This document shows, piece by piece, positions 32,374 to 41,237 of a stretch of 64,000 nt of DNA. The stretch covers positions 372,001 through 436,000 of the forward strand of contig NZ_JAJNCY010000001.1 in the NCBI RefSeq assembly GCF_021026335.1, in the 5' to 3' direction. Under the pieces are notes generated by a model that was given only the letters and a program-made list of their open reading frames with translations, had not been told where the DNA came from and did no database searches. The position numbers were made by a program, and so were the translations under genes. Source of the stretch: Rhizobium sp. C1. GTDB taxonomy: Bacteria > Pseudomonadota > Alphaproteobacteria > Rhizobiales > Rhizobiaceae. Numbering within the stretch: position 1 is the stretch's first letter; every line of letters begins with the position of its first letter.

Positions 32374-32883
32374 TTACTGCTTCTTGCGGAAGGCATCCAG
32401 CGAAACGACGGAAGCGCCGGCCTTTTCGCCATCGGCAGGCTTGGCGGCGGCATCGTCTGTGGCTTCGACCGGTGCCACGAAGGCGGCGATGTCTTCGTCC
32501 TCGACGATTTCCATACCGGCATCGGCGGCGACGTCGAATTCGAGTTCGAAATTGACCGAGGGGTCATAGAAGCCGCGGATGGCATTGAAGGGGATGACCA
32601 GCTTTTCCGGCGTGTCGGAGAAGGACAGGCCGATCTCGAAGCCGGTATCGGTAACCTTGAGATCCCAGAACTGGTGCTGGATGACGATGGTCATCTGTTC
32701 TGGATATTTGCTCTTCAGGTGCTGCGAGAGGCGAACGCCCGGCGCGCCGGTCAAGAAGGTGATGAAGAAATGATGGTCGCCCGGCAGGCTATTGGTCGCA
32801 GCGACCTCGCTCAGCACCTTGCGGATTACGCCGCGCAATGCGTCCTGTGCGAGAATGTCGTAGCGGATATGATCCTGCCCCAT
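32374..32883 (-). CDS. sspB: ClpXP adaptor SspB
   Basis: Stringent starvation protein B homologue of 169 residues, which tethers ssrA-tagged proteins to ClpXP. The alphaproteobacterial SspB core is visible: HIRYDILAQDALRGVIRKVL, then HHFFITFLTGAPGVRLSQHL and MTIVIQHQFWDLKV. After an acidic linker the C-terminal tail ASVVSLDAFRKKQ is the ClpX-binding peptide. The start gives MGQDHIRYD. It lies directly downstream of the ssrA gene on the same strand, about 160 bp away, and heads a three-gene operon. Confidence 0.93.
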   Translation of the reverse strand: MGQDHIRYDILAQDALRGVIRKVLSEVAATNSLPGDHHFFITFLTGAPGVRLSQHLKSKYPEQMTIVIQHQFWDLKVTDTGFEIGLSFSDTPEKLVIPFNAIRGFYDPSVNFELEFDVAADAGMEIVEDEDIAAFVAPVEATDDAAAKPADGEKAGASVVSLDAFRKKQ

Positions 32884-33044
32884 ACTGTGACCGCCTTCCT
32901 GAAGTGTGTTCAATGCTATCTATGCCACGAACCGGGCATTCCGAAAACCCGCTATATGCGAGCCTATTGCCAACGGCAATATAATTGATTCCGCCGATGG
33001 GGAGAAGGTGAGGCGACAGGTGGGAGAGATCAAGATCAAGGAGA

Positions 33045-33400
33045 GATTTAGGTGGAGGTTTCTGTTGCCAGGTACCTCCGAACCCCGCCTTAAGGTGCTA
33101 ACCCTAAGGACTTAGGTCGGATTTCCCGCACCGCGATTAAGCAGCGAGAGCATAACCCTTAGCGTTGTTGTCGTTTGCAACTACACTTGTGACCCGATAA
33201 CGGTGGTATCATGCCGGGCAAAAAGTCGATCTTTACACCCTTGTCGATCCTATTTCGCCCCCATCAGAAGCCGCTCGCCGCGTGACACGCTTTCAGCGGT
33301 TTCTGGTGGAGGCGCCGGGTACCGCCCCCGGGTCCAATAGGTTTATTCCATCGCCCGTTTATTGCCATAGCCGCCTCGAAAGACGGCACTGTTCATATAA
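33045..33400 (-). ncRNA. ssrA: tmRNA, two-piece (circularly permuted)
   Basis: Ribosome-rescue RNA. Reading on this strand, the acceptor piece comes first and ends CGCCTCCACCA at 33305. After an excised loop the coding piece starts GGGGGCGAAATAGG at 33262. The two form a 7-bp acceptor stem with G.U at the third pair, the alanyl-tRNA synthetase identity. The tag frame at 33137-33178 encodes ANDNNAKGYALAA and stops with TAA. The 3' part to about 33050 contains further stems. The outer ends are estimated within about 20 bases. The permuted order is characteristic of alphaproteobacteria. Confidence 0.92.
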
Positions 33401-33563
33401 GTGTTATGGGAGCGGATGAAAAGGGCCGTTCGCCAAATCCAGCGAATTTGAGGACGCGATTTCGGCCGTTGCTGCAATCTCTGCTTGACTTGAGGGTAAT
33501 TCGACTAAAAAATTCAATATGAGAATGCATTATAAAGCATCGGGAAAGCAGGGAGCAAACATC

Positions 33564-33872
33564 ATGACTGATTATCTTGCAGACGTCCGCAAGTATGATG
33601 CCAATGCCGATGAGGCTGTTGTTGCCAAGATCGTCAAGCATCTGGGTATTGCGCTTCGCGACCGCGACTCCTCTCTGGTGTCCGCCTCCGACAAGTCGGA
33701 ACTCGACCGCGTCGTGCAAAGCTGGTGCGGCAAGAAGCTTGGCGTGACGGGTGAGGCCGCCGAAAAGCCGGTGGCTTCCGTTGCTGTCGCGATGAAAGCC
33801 GATCATTCCAAGTCGCGCGTCACCTTCTACTATCTCGTCGCCAAGGAACTCGGAAAGCTCGGCGAGCTTTAA
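33564..33872 (+). CDS. DUF2853 family protein
   Basis: Protein of 102 residues beginning MTDYLADVRKYDANADEAVV, the opening of DUF2853, a small alpha-helical family of unknown function common in alphaproteobacteria. It also contains WCGKKLG in the middle and SRVTFYYLVAKELGKL at the end, both family-typical. It is divergent from ssrA and followed by thyA 107 bp later. The start at 33564 has a GGGAG site about 8 nt upstream. Confidence 0.8.
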   Translation: MTDYLADVRKYDANADEAVVAKIVKHLGIALRDRDSSLVSASDKSELDRVVQSWCGKKLGVTGEAAEKPVASVAVAMKADHSKSRVTFYYLVAKELGKLGEL

Positions 33873-33979
33873 CGGCTCTTTCCCTTGGATTGACGACAGG
33901 CTGCGGCGTTTCCGCCTTGGAAGCGACGTCGCTTGGCTTTAAACTCCCGCCCGTCTGAAGAACAGGGAATCAGCGGGCC

Positions 33980-34774
33980 ATGAAGCAATATCTCGACTTC
34001 CTCCGCCACGTGAAGGAAACCGGCGTCGATCGCGGTGACCGCACGGGCACCGGTACGCGCTCGGTTTTCGGCTATCAGATGCGCTTCGATCTGTCGGAGG
34101 GCTTTCCGGTCACGACAACCAAGAAGCTGCACCTGAAGTCGATCATTCACGAGCTTCTCTGGTTCCTGAAGGGCGAGACGAACATTGCCTATCTGCACGA
34201 GCATGGCGTGACAATCTGGGACGAATGGGCCGATGAAAATGGCGAGCTGGGGCCGGTATACGGCTCGCAATGGCGCTCCTGGCCGGCGCCGGACGGGCGC
34301 AAGATCGACCAGATCGCGCTTTTGATCGAGGGCATCAAGACCAATCCCAATTCCCGTCGCCATATCGTGTCGGCCTGGAACCCGGCGGAAGTCGACGAGA
34401 TGGCGCTTCCGCCGTGCCACTGCCTGTTCCAGTTCTACGTCTCGGAGGGCAAGCTCTCCTGCCAGCTCTACCAGCGCTCGGCCGACATCTTCCTCGGTGT
34501 CCCGTTCAACATCGCTTCCTATGCGCTGCTGACGATGATGGTGGCACAGGTGACCGGCCTTCGCCCCGGTGATTTCGTCCACACATTCGGCGACGCGCAT
34601 CTCTATCACAACCATTTCGAACAGGCCGAAACGCAGCTCAAGCGGGAGCCGAAGCCGCTGCCGTTCATGAAGATCAATCCCGACGTGAAGGATATCTTCT
34701 CCTTCAAGTTCGAGGATTTCGAGCTGGTCGGCTATGAGGCGGATGCTACGATCAAGGCGCCGATTGCGGTATGA
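33980..34774 (+). CDS. thyA: Thymidylate synthase ThyA
   Basis: Converts dUMP to dTMP with methylene-tetrahydrofolate. It has 264 residues, the standard length. The catalytic Cys is in [12 protein letters not shown]. The folate and dUMP sites are in [47 protein letters not shown] and [12 protein letters not shown]. It overlaps dfrA by 4 bp, coupling dTMP synthesis with regeneration of tetrahydrofolate. This is a conserved rhizobial operon. Confidence 0.97.
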   Translation: MKQYLDFLRHVKETGVDRGDRTGTGTRSVFGYQMRFDLSEGFPVTTTKKLHLKSIIHELLWFLKGETNIAYLHEHGVTIWDEWADENGELGPVYGSQWRSWPAPDGRKIDQIALLIEGIKTNPNSRRHIVSAWNPAEVDEMALPPCHCLFQFYVSEGKLSCQLYQRSADIFLGVPFNIASYALLTMMVAQVTGLRPGDFVHTFGDAHLYHNHFEQAETQLKREPKPLPFMKINPDVKDIFSFKFEDFELVGYEADATIKAPIAV

Positions 34775-35286
34775 CGAAACCGCTGATCTCCATGATTGCC
34801 GCCGTCTCGCGCAACGGCGTGATCGGGCGCGATAACGATCTGCCGTGGCACATGTCGACGGATCTCAAGCGTTTCAAGGCGATGACGATGGGCAAGCCGC
34901 TGGTCATCGGGCGAAAGAACCTCGAGAGTTTCCCGCGTCTTCTGCCGGGTCGGCCGCATGTCGTCATCACGCGGGACCGATCTTACGCTCGAGAGGGCGT
35001 GCATGTGGTGCATTCCTTCGATGAGGCGCTCGCCAAGGCGGCTACGCTGGCTGCAGAGGCCGGTGTCGATGAGATCTGCATCGCGGGCGGTGGGGAGATC
35101 TATCGTCTCGGCATGCCGGTTGCAGATGTTTTGCACATCACCCATGTCGAGGCGGACATTGCCGGCGATACGAGTTTTCCGGCGATCGATCCCGCCGTCT
35201 GGCAGGCCGAGGAGGCCGGTCGCATGGAGGCGGGCGAGAGGGATGATTATGCGGCCCGTTTCGTGACCTATACACGCCGAAAATAA
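34771..35286 (+). CDS. folA: Dihydrofolate reductase
   Basis: NADPH-dependent reductase of 171 residues that regenerates tetrahydrofolate used by thyA. The N-terminal signature is [42 protein letters not shown] follows with the catalytic Asp. NADPH binding is in [11 protein letters not shown] and [10 protein letters not shown]. It overlaps thyA by 4 bp (ATGA). Confidence 0.95.
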   Translation: MTKPLISMIAAVSRNGVIGRDNDLPWHMSTDLKRFKAMTMGKPLVIGRKNLESFPRLLPGRPHVVITRDRSYAREGVHVVHSFDEALAKAATLAAEAGVDEICIAGGGEIYRLGMPVADVLHITHVEADIAGDTSFPAIDPAVWQAEEAGRMEAGERDDYAARFVTYTRRK

Positions 35287-35428
35287 ACCTTCACTGCGGC
35301 AATTTGTGTTTCTTGGCCGGGAAACCGGTCGGTCCGCATTGAAACCCTCCGTGACGATACCTATAACCTGTCACCATAAGACGAGGGTGGGGGAAAACGT
35401 CTCTTGCCCGTAACAGCAAGAGGACTTG

Positions 35429-36529
35429 ATGCCCTGGAGCAATCAGAATGGCGGCGGCGGCCCTTGGGGCGGCGGCGGTGGCGGCGGTAACGGAAACGGC
35501 AAGGGGCCCTGGGGCTCCGGACCGAACCGGCCCGGAAACGGAAACAACCCTCCGGAACTCGATGAAATCATCCGGCGCAGCCAGGACAGACTGAAACGCA
35601 TGATCCCCGGTGGCTCGGGTGGCGGCGGACTGGTGCTTCTGGGTCTCGCGGTCGTTGCCGCGCTCTGGCTCTTCCAGTGCGTCTACACGGTTCAGCCCGA
35701 TGCGCGCGGTGTTGTATCCCGTTTCGGCGTGCCGGCCAAGGACGTCGCCATGCCGGGCCTGCATTTCCATTTCTGGCCGTTCGAGCGCGTGGAAATGGTC
35801 AAGGTCACCGAACAGCAGGCCAATATCGGCGCGAAGTCCGGCTCCAACAGCGATGCGGGTCTGATGCTTTCGGGCGACCAGAACATCGTCAATGTGCAGT
35901 TCTCGGTGCTTTATGCAGTCACCGATCCGCGCGCCTATCTCTTCAATGTCGAAGATCCGCGCGATACGCTTCAGCAGGTGTCTGAAAGCGCCATGCGCGA
36001 AGTGGTCGGCTCGCGTCCGGTTCAGGACATCTATCGCGACAACCGTCAGGCTGTTGCCGAGGACGTGAAGAACATCATCCAGGCGACGCTTGATTCCTAC
36101 AAGGCCGGCATTTCGATCCGCACGGTGGCAATCGAAGATGCTGCGCCGCCGCGTGAAGTGGCTGATGCGTTCGACGAAGTGCAGCGCGCCGAGCAGGACG
36201 AGGATCGCTACGTCGAGGAAGCCAACAAATACGCCAACCAGAAGCTCGGCCGCGCCCGCGGTGAAGCCTCGCAGATCCGCGAAGAGGCAGCTGCCTACAA
36301 GGATCGCGTCGTGAAGGAAGCGGAAGGTGAGGCGGCCCGCTTCAACTCCGTTTATGCCGAATATGCCAAGGCTCCCGATGTCACGCGCGAGCGCATGTAT
36401 CTGGAGACGATGGAAAACCTCATGAAGTCGAGCCGGAAGATCATCATGGACGGCCAGTCCGGCCAGTCCGTACCCTATCTTTCGCTCAACGAACTCATGA
36501 ACAAGGGCGCCAAGGGAGAGACGAAATGA
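35429..36529 (+). CDS. hflK: FtsH protease modulator HflK
   Basis: Inner-membrane SPFH-domain protein of 366 residues that forms the HflKC cage around FtsH and modulates membrane-protein degradation. A Gly/Asn-rich cytoplasmic N-terminus (residues 1-35) precedes the single span (GLVLLGLAVVAALWLFQCVY). The SPFH domain follows (PDARGVVSRFGVPAKDVAMP). The coiled-coil region is around EEANKYANQKLGRARGEAS. Overlap with hflC by 4 bp makes equal expression likely. Confidence 0.95.
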   Translation: MPWSNQNGGGGPWGGGGGGGNGNGKGPWGSGPNRPGNGNNPPELDEIIRRSQDRLKRMIPGGSGGGGLVLLGLAVVAALWLFQCVYTVQPDARGVVSRFGVPAKDVAMPGLHFHFWPFERVEMVKVTEQQANIGAKSGSNSDAGLMLSGDQNIVNVQFSVLYAVTDPRAYLFNVEDPRDTLQQVSESAMREVVGSRPVQDIYRDNRQAVAEDVKNIIQATLDSYKAGISIRTVAIEDAAPPREVADAFDEVQRAEQDEDRYVEEANKYANQKLGRARGEASQIREEAAAYKDRVVKEAEGEAARFNSVYAEYAKAPDVTRERMYLETMENLMKSSRKIIMDGQSGQSVPYLSLNELMNKGAKGETK

Positions 36530-37476
36530 ATAGCAATCGTCTTTCCATCGGCATTGTCGCAGCGGCACTGATTGCGCTTCTGGCCTATTCCTCGATGTTC
36601 GTCGTGGGTGCGCGCGAGCAGGCGCTGGTGATCCGCTTCGGCAAGATCCAGTCGGTCAAGACCGAGCCGGGGCTGTATTTCAAGCTGCCGTTCGGGTTCC
36701 TTGATGCCGATCGCGTACAGTATGTCAGCGAACAGGCGCTTCGTTTCGACCTCGACAATATTCGCGTTCAGGTCAAGGGCGGCAAGTTCTACGAAGTCGA
36801 TGCCTTCATCATCTACAAGATCACCGATGCCAAGCTCTTTCGCGAGGCCGTTTCGGGTGACGTGAGCGTCGCCGAGTCGCGGCTGCGTACACGGCTCGAT
36901 TCCGCACTGCGCCGGGTTTACGGTCTGCGCGGGTTCGAGTCTGCTCTCTCGCAGGAGCGCAGCGCGATGATGCAGGAGGTTCGTACCGACCTGAAGAACG
37001 ATGCAGGCGCGCTCGGCATATCGATCATGGATGTTCGCATCCGCCGGACCGATCTGACACGGGAAGTCTCGCAGCAGACCTTCGACCGCATGAAGGCCGA
37101 GCGTCTGGCAGAGGCTGAACTGATCCGTGCCCGGGGTGTGCAGGAACGACAGCGCCGCGAAGCCATTGCCGACCGTCAGGTCGTCGAGATTGTCGCAGAC
37201 GCACGGCGCGAATCCGAAATCCTGCGCGGTGAAGGCGAAGGCCAGCGCAGCGCCATCTTCGCCCAGGCCTATGGCAAGGACCCGGCCTTTTTCGAATTCT
37301 ACCGTTCGATGAATGCCTACAAGAGCAGTCTGACGACCTCGGATACGAGCCTCGTGCTCTCGCCCAATTCCGATTTCTTCCGCTTCTTCAATGATGCGGG
37401 CGGAAAGAAGAAACTGGACGAGCGGCTGCCGGCCGATGCCGCCAAGGCTCCGCAGCCGCCGGCTGCCCAGCAGTGA
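36526..37476 (+). CDS. hflC: FtsH protease modulator HflC
   Basis: Partner of HflK in the periplasmic cage around FtsH; 316 residues. One N-terminal span (SIGIVAAALIALLAYSSMFVV). The SPFH domain begins EQALVIRFGKIQSVKTEPGL, and MKAERLAEAELIRARG is the coiled-coil helix. It lacks the protease Ser of earlier reports, as all HflC do. The overlap with DUF2065 (GTGA) keeps the operon tight. Confidence 0.95.
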   Translation: MNSNRLSIGIVAAALIALLAYSSMFVVGAREQALVIRFGKIQSVKTEPGLYFKLPFGFLDADRVQYVSEQALRFDLDNIRVQVKGGKFYEVDAFIIYKITDAKLFREAVSGDVSVAESRLRTRLDSALRRVYGLRGFESALSQERSAMMQEVRTDLKNDAGALGISIMDVRIRRTDLTREVSQQTFDRMKAERLAEAELIRARGVQERQRREAIADRQVVEIVADARRESEILRGEGEGQRSAIFAQAYGKDPAFFEFYRSMNAYKSSLTTSDTSLVLSPNSDFFRFFNDAGGKKKLDERLPADAAKAPQPPAAQQ

Positions 37477-37667
37477 GCGCGCTTGCCACCGATGGTCTGA
37501 TCGGACTGGCATTCTTGCTGATCATCGAGGGGCTGGCCTATGCGCTGGCCCCTCGGCTTATCAAGAACATGGCGCAGCAGATTCCGGCCATGTCGGAAGA
37601 GCGGCTTCGTGTTTTTGGTGTTGTCGCATTGGCACTCGGGGTCGGCCTCGTCTGGCTCGTCCATTAA
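37473..37667 (+). CDS. DUF2065 membrane protein
   Basis: Small inner-membrane protein of 64 residues with two predicted spans (GLIGLAFLLIIEGLAYALAP and VFGVVALALGVGLVWLV) joined by RLIKNMAQQIPAMSEERL. This is the DUF2065 (YjeT) family, commonly encoded next to hflC. It starts at GTG, overlapping the hflC stop by 4 bp. Function is unknown, but location points to the FtsH/HflKC complex. Confidence 0.88.
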   Translation: MSALATDGLIGLAFLLIIEGLAYALAPRLIKNMAQQIPAMSEERLRVFGVVALALGVGLVWLVH

Positions 37668-37789
37668 ACGGTCGATCGCTCACAGAAACGCCACTTTACC
37701 CGGAAGGATGGTGGCGATAACAAGAGCGACCTGTTTTATCACATGCGCCGGCGATTTGCGGGCGCGATCTCCCACAGGAGAAATGCCGC

Positions 37790-39352
37790 GTGTCACGTTC
37801 GTCTTCGAAGTTCCTGCTTCTCTCGGCTGCTGCCGCCATTTCGATAGCGGTCACGCCCGGTGGCCCTGCCATGGCGCAAAGTGCTGCCGTGCAGCAGCGC
37901 GGGCCGGCCTCTGTCGCCGATCTGGCGGAAGGGCTGCTTGATGCGGTGGTGAATATCTCGATCTCGCAAGATGCCGAGGGCAGCGAAGCCGACAGCGGCT
38001 CGCCGTCGCCGAAGGTTCAGAAGGACGCGCCTTTCGAGCAGTATTTCAACGACTATTTCAACAAGCGGAAGAAGGACGGCGGCAAGAACCGCAAGGTCAA
38101 TTCGCTGGGCTCCGGCTTCGTCATCGATCCGGCCGGATATATCGTGACAAACAATCACGTGATCGAGGGTGCGGACGAGATCGACGTCAACTTTGCCGAC
38201 GGCACGACGCTGGAAGCCAAGCTGATCGGGACCGACACCAAGACCGACCTTGCGGTGCTGAAGGTCGAGCCGAAGGCGCCGCTGAAGGCGGTGAAGTTTG
38301 GCGATTCTCGCAAGATGCGCATCGGCGACTGGGTAATGGCGGTCGGCAATCCGTTCGGGCTCGGCGGCACGGTGACCGTGGGGATCGTCTCGGCGCGAGG
38401 ACGCAACATCAATGCCGGGCCCTATGACAACTTTATCCAGACGGATGCCGCGATCAACAAGGGCAATTCCGGCGGTCCGCTCTTCAACATGGAAGGCGAT
38501 GTGATCGGTGTGAACACGGCGATCATTTCGCCGACCGGCGGCTCCATCGGCATCGGGTTCTCCATTCCCTCCGAGATCGCCATGAACGTCATCCAGCAGC
38601 TCAAGACCTATGGTGAGACGCGGCGCGGCTGGCTGGGCGTTCGTCTCCAGCCGGTGACGGATGACATGGTCAAGACGCTCGGGCTGGACAAGGCGCGCGG
38701 TGCGCTGGTTTCCAGCGTCATTGCCGGCGGTCCGGTCGAGGGCGGGCCGATCAAGGCTGGCGATGTGATCGTCAGCTTTGACGGTAGGCCGGTGAAGCAG
38801 GCGCGCGACCTGCCGCTGATCGTTGCCGAGAGCCCCATCGATACCGACCTCAAGGCTGTCGTTATGCGCGACGGGAAGGAGACGACGGTCACCGTGCGGC
38901 TCAAGCAGATGGCCAAGGATGCCGAAGACGATACAGAAACCGCTCCGGAAGCATTGGACGATGGTGGTTCCTCCGACGAGGCCAAGCCGCAAAAGCCTGA
39001 AAAGCCGGGCAAGCCCGAAAAGCATCAGGATGACAACAAGGCTGTCGCAGCCGACGGGCCTGTTCTCGGCATGGTGCTGAAGGCGCTGGACGACGATAGC
39101 CGCAAACAGTTCTCCATCGAGAAAAGCGTCGAAGGTGTGGTCGTGACCGAGGTCGAGCCCGGTTCGCCGGCGGCCGAGAAGGGCATTGTCGCGGGCGATG
39201 TTATCGTGGAAATCGCGCAGCAGTTCATTGCGACACCGGCGGATGCTGCGGCCAAGGTTGCATCGCTGAAGCAGGCGGACCGGCGCAACGCGCAGGTGAT
39301 GATCGCGAATGCGAAGGGTGATCTGAGGTTCGTGGCGCTGAGGCTCGAATAG
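37790..39352 (+). CDS. degP: Periplasmic serine protease Do (DegP/HtrA)
   Basis: Envelope quality-control protease of 520 residues. It has a signal peptide (LLLSAAAAISIAVTPGGPAMA). The triad is His in VTNNHVIEG, Asp in TKTDLAVLKVE and Ser in INKGNSGGPLFN. Two PDZ domains follow: one from GWLGVRLQPVTDD and one after an unusually long acidic/Pro/Lys-rich linker (residues 375-420), from VLGMVLKALDDD. The start is GTG with AGGAG upstream. It lies downstream of hflK-hflC-DUF2065, the usual rhizobial operon. Confidence 0.95.
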   Translation: MSRSSSKFLLLSAAAAISIAVTPGGPAMAQSAAVQQRGPASVADLAEGLLDAVVNISISQDAEGSEADSGSPSPKVQKDAPFEQYFNDYFNKRKKDGGKNRKVNSLGSGFVIDPAGYIVTNNHVIEGADEIDVNFADGTTLEAKLIGTDTKTDLAVLKVEPKAPLKAVKFGDSRKMRIGDWVMAVGNPFGLGGTVTVGIVSARGRNINAGPYDNFIQTDAAINKGNSGGPLFNMEGDVIGVNTAIISPTGGSIGIGFSIPSEIAMNVIQQLKTYGETRRGWLGVRLQPVTDDMVKTLGLDKARGALVSSVIAGGPVEGGPIKAGDVIVSFDGRPVKQARDLPLIVAESPIDTDLKAVVMRDGKETTVTVRLKQMAKDAEDDTETAPEALDDGGSSDEAKPQKPEKPGKPEKHQDDNKAVAADGPVLGMVLKALDDDSRKQFSIEKSVEGVVVTEVEPGSPAAEKGIVAGDVIVEIAQQFIATPADAAAKVASLKQADRRNAQVMIANAKGDLRFVALRLE

Positions 39353-39461
39353 CGCCACCTTTGAGCGTGTTCAGCGTTGTTCAGGACGCGGAAATGCTCA
39401 GTTATTGACGCTCATGACGATTCCGCACAATTTTCGCGCGAGGTTGGCGCGAGGGATCTGC

Positions 39462-39674
39462 ATGCTGGTTCACAATGAGAGAACGAAGCTCGCCGCCAAT
39501 GCGCTCGATCGGCTTTCGACGGCGTTTGTGGTTGTGGGCGTGTTGGGGAAGACGTTGAACTATTCTCCGGGTGCGGAGATGTGGATTGGCCTTCTCGGCG
39601 TCGCCACTTGGATTTTGGCTGCAGCCGGCTTACATTGGGCACCGAGGCAAATGCTGGGAAGACTGAAGCCATGA
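39462..39674 (+). CDS. Small two-span membrane protein
   Basis: Predicted membrane protein of 70 residues, not recognised. After a polar N-terminus (MLVHNERTKLAANALDRL) there are two hydrophobic segments: STAFVVVGVLGKTL and MWIGLLGVATWILAAAGL, ending with basic residues. GAGGG before the ATG supports the start. The 3' end overlaps a second tiny membrane protein gene by 4 bp (ATGA), so the two are probably translated together. Confidence 0.6.
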   Translation: MLVHNERTKLAANALDRLSTAFVVVGVLGKTLNYSPGAEMWIGLLGVATWILAAAGLHWAPRQMLGRLKP

Positions 39675-39787
39675 CCCCGGATATATTCTTTTGGTATGTA
39701 TTTCCTCTTATCGTAGCCGTGCTTGGCTTCGGTTGGGTGCTGTATGACATCCGCAAGAGCAAGCAAAAGCAGCATCCCGGCGAGTAA
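39671..39787 (+). CDS. Tiny one-span membrane protein
   Basis: Protein of 38 residues: a single hydrophobic helix IFFWYVFPLIVAVLGFGWVL flanked by a short acidic start (MTPD) and a basic tail (RKSKQKQHPGE), so the N-terminus is predicted outside and the C-terminus inside. It is coupled to the preceding gene through ATGA overlap. Unrecognised family. Confidence 0.5.
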   Translation: MTPDIFFWYVFPLIVAVLGFGWVLYDIRKSKQKQHPGE

Positions 39788-39789
39788 AT

Positions 39790-40344
39790 TTAAGCCGATT
39801 TTTCCACCGGATTTTTCAAACGATAAAGCACGTGACGCTTCAGGTGTGGCAGATCATCGGGCACGCGCTTGTGGTCGAAATCGTCCGCTGGATCATGCGT
39901 AAAGCCAAGCCGTTTCATCACGGCGATGGAGCGCTCATTGTCCTGAACGGCGAAGGATACGAGCTCGCCGAAATTGCGTTCCCTGAAAGCATAATCGACG
40001 AAGGCTTTGCCGATCTCCGTGACATAGCCATGTCCCCAATGCTTCCGCGCCAGACGCCAGCCAATTTCCACCGCTGGCGTGAAATGTTCTTCGAACAGAA
40101 CCTCTGCGATTCCGGCCATCCCGACGAACGCGCTGGTTTCCTTCAGCACAAGAGGTTGAAGCCAGACGCCGAAGCGCGCCTGCAGCTCAATGCAGCTGCG
40201 CACCGTTGCTTCAACCTTCTCCCGCGACTGAGGGCCGCCGAAATAGCGCATGACTTCCGGATCGCTGCAGAGCGCAAAGAACGGCTCGATATCCACCTCG
40301 GTCCATGGGCGCGAAATCAGGCGAGGGGTTTCGAGCGTGGTCAC
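39790..40344 (-). CDS. GNAT acetyltransferase, RimJ/RimL type
   Basis: N-acetyltransferase of 184 residues. The opening TLETPRLISRPWTEVDIEPF is the RimJ/RimL subclass. AVEIGWRLARKHWGHGYVTE holds the acetyl-CoA loop. ERSIAVMKRLGFTHDPADDF is family-typical near the end. Ribosomal protein or small-amine acetylation is possible; the substrate is unknown. It overlaps serB by 4 bp on the same strand. Confidence 0.85.
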   Translation of the reverse strand: MTTLETPRLISRPWTEVDIEPFFALCSDPEVMRYFGGPQSREKVEATVRSCIELQARFGVWLQPLVLKETSAFVGMAGIAEVLFEEHFTPAVEIGWRLARKHWGHGYVTEIGKAFVDYAFRERNFGELVSFAVQDNERSIAVMKRLGFTHDPADDFDHKRVPDDLPHLKRHVLYRLKNPVEKSA

Positions 40345-41225
40345 CTGAAATCGCTTTTCCGATACCCCTGGATGTAGAGCAGGGCGGTCAAGTCTCCATG
40401 GTCAACGCGCATCTTCGCCTGCGCCGCGACCGAGGGCTTGGCGTGCAGCGCCACGCCGGAGCCGGCAAGCTGGAGCATGCCGAGGTCGTTGGCGCCGTCG
40501 CCGACGGCAATCGCATCGTCGGTGTGGATGCCGAGCGTTTCGGTGATGTCGAGGAGGGCGTCGACCTTGGCCTGCTTGCCGAGGATGGGTTCGGCGACGA
40601 TGCCGGCAAGCTTGCCGTCGTCCTCGATGAGCACATTGGCACGGTTTTCATGGAAGCCGAGGACGGAGGCGATACGGCCGGTGAAGACAGTAAAGCCGCC
40701 GGAGACCAGCGCCGTGTAGCCGCCGTTCGCCGTCATCGTGTCGATCAGCTCCTTGCCGCCGGGGGTGAGCGTGATGCGCTTGGCGATCACCTCGTCGACG
40801 ACGGTGACCGGCAGCCCCTTGAGGAGGGCGACGCGTTCGCGAAGGGCGGGCTCGAACTCGATCTCGCCGTTCATGGCGCGGGCGGTGATGGCCGCGACGA
40901 GGTCCTTCAGGCCGACTTCAGCAGCGAGTTCATCGATGCATTCCTGACCGATCATGGTGGAGTCCATGTCGGCGATGAGCAGCTTCTTGCGCCGGGTTTC
41001 GGCGTTCTGGACCACGATATCGATCGGCGCTCCGTCGATGGCGGCGGTGAGGGCGGCCATCGCTTCGGCTGCATCCGTGCCGTCCTTCAGCGCGATGTCG
41101 CAGGCGATCCCGTCGGCCAGCCAGTAGAGGCCGGAGGCTGAAACCGTGCTTGCGGCCTTTTCACCGAGCGCCGGGACGAGTACAGGATTTTGCGGATTGG
41201 CAATGAGCGTGGCGACGAGAGCCAT
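40341..41225 (-). CDS. serB: Phosphoserine phosphatase SerB
   Basis: Last step of serine biosynthesis; 294 residues. An N-terminal ACT-like region precedes the HAD domain, whose nucleophile motif is LIADMDSTMIGQEC. Motif II is ALVSGGFTVFTG and motifs III-IV are AVGDGANDLGML. The start MALVATLIANPQNPV is standard for rhizobia and begins only 12 bp from the divergent miaA start. The stop overlaps the downstream GNAT gene. Confidence 0.95.
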   Translation of the reverse strand: MALVATLIANPQNPVLVPALGEKAASTVSASGLYWLADGIACDIALKDGTDAAEAMAALTAAIDGAPIDIVVQNAETRRKKLLIADMDSTMIGQECIDELAAEVGLKDLVAAITARAMNGEIEFEPALRERVALLKGLPVTVVDEVIAKRITLTPGGKELIDTMTANGGYTALVSGGFTVFTGRIASVLGFHENRANVLIEDDGKLAGIVAEPILGKQAKVDALLDITETLGIHTDDAIAVGDGANDLGMLQLAGSGVALHAKPSVAAQAKMRVDHGDLTALLYIQGYRKSDFR

Positions 41226-41237
41226 GGAGAAAACCTT

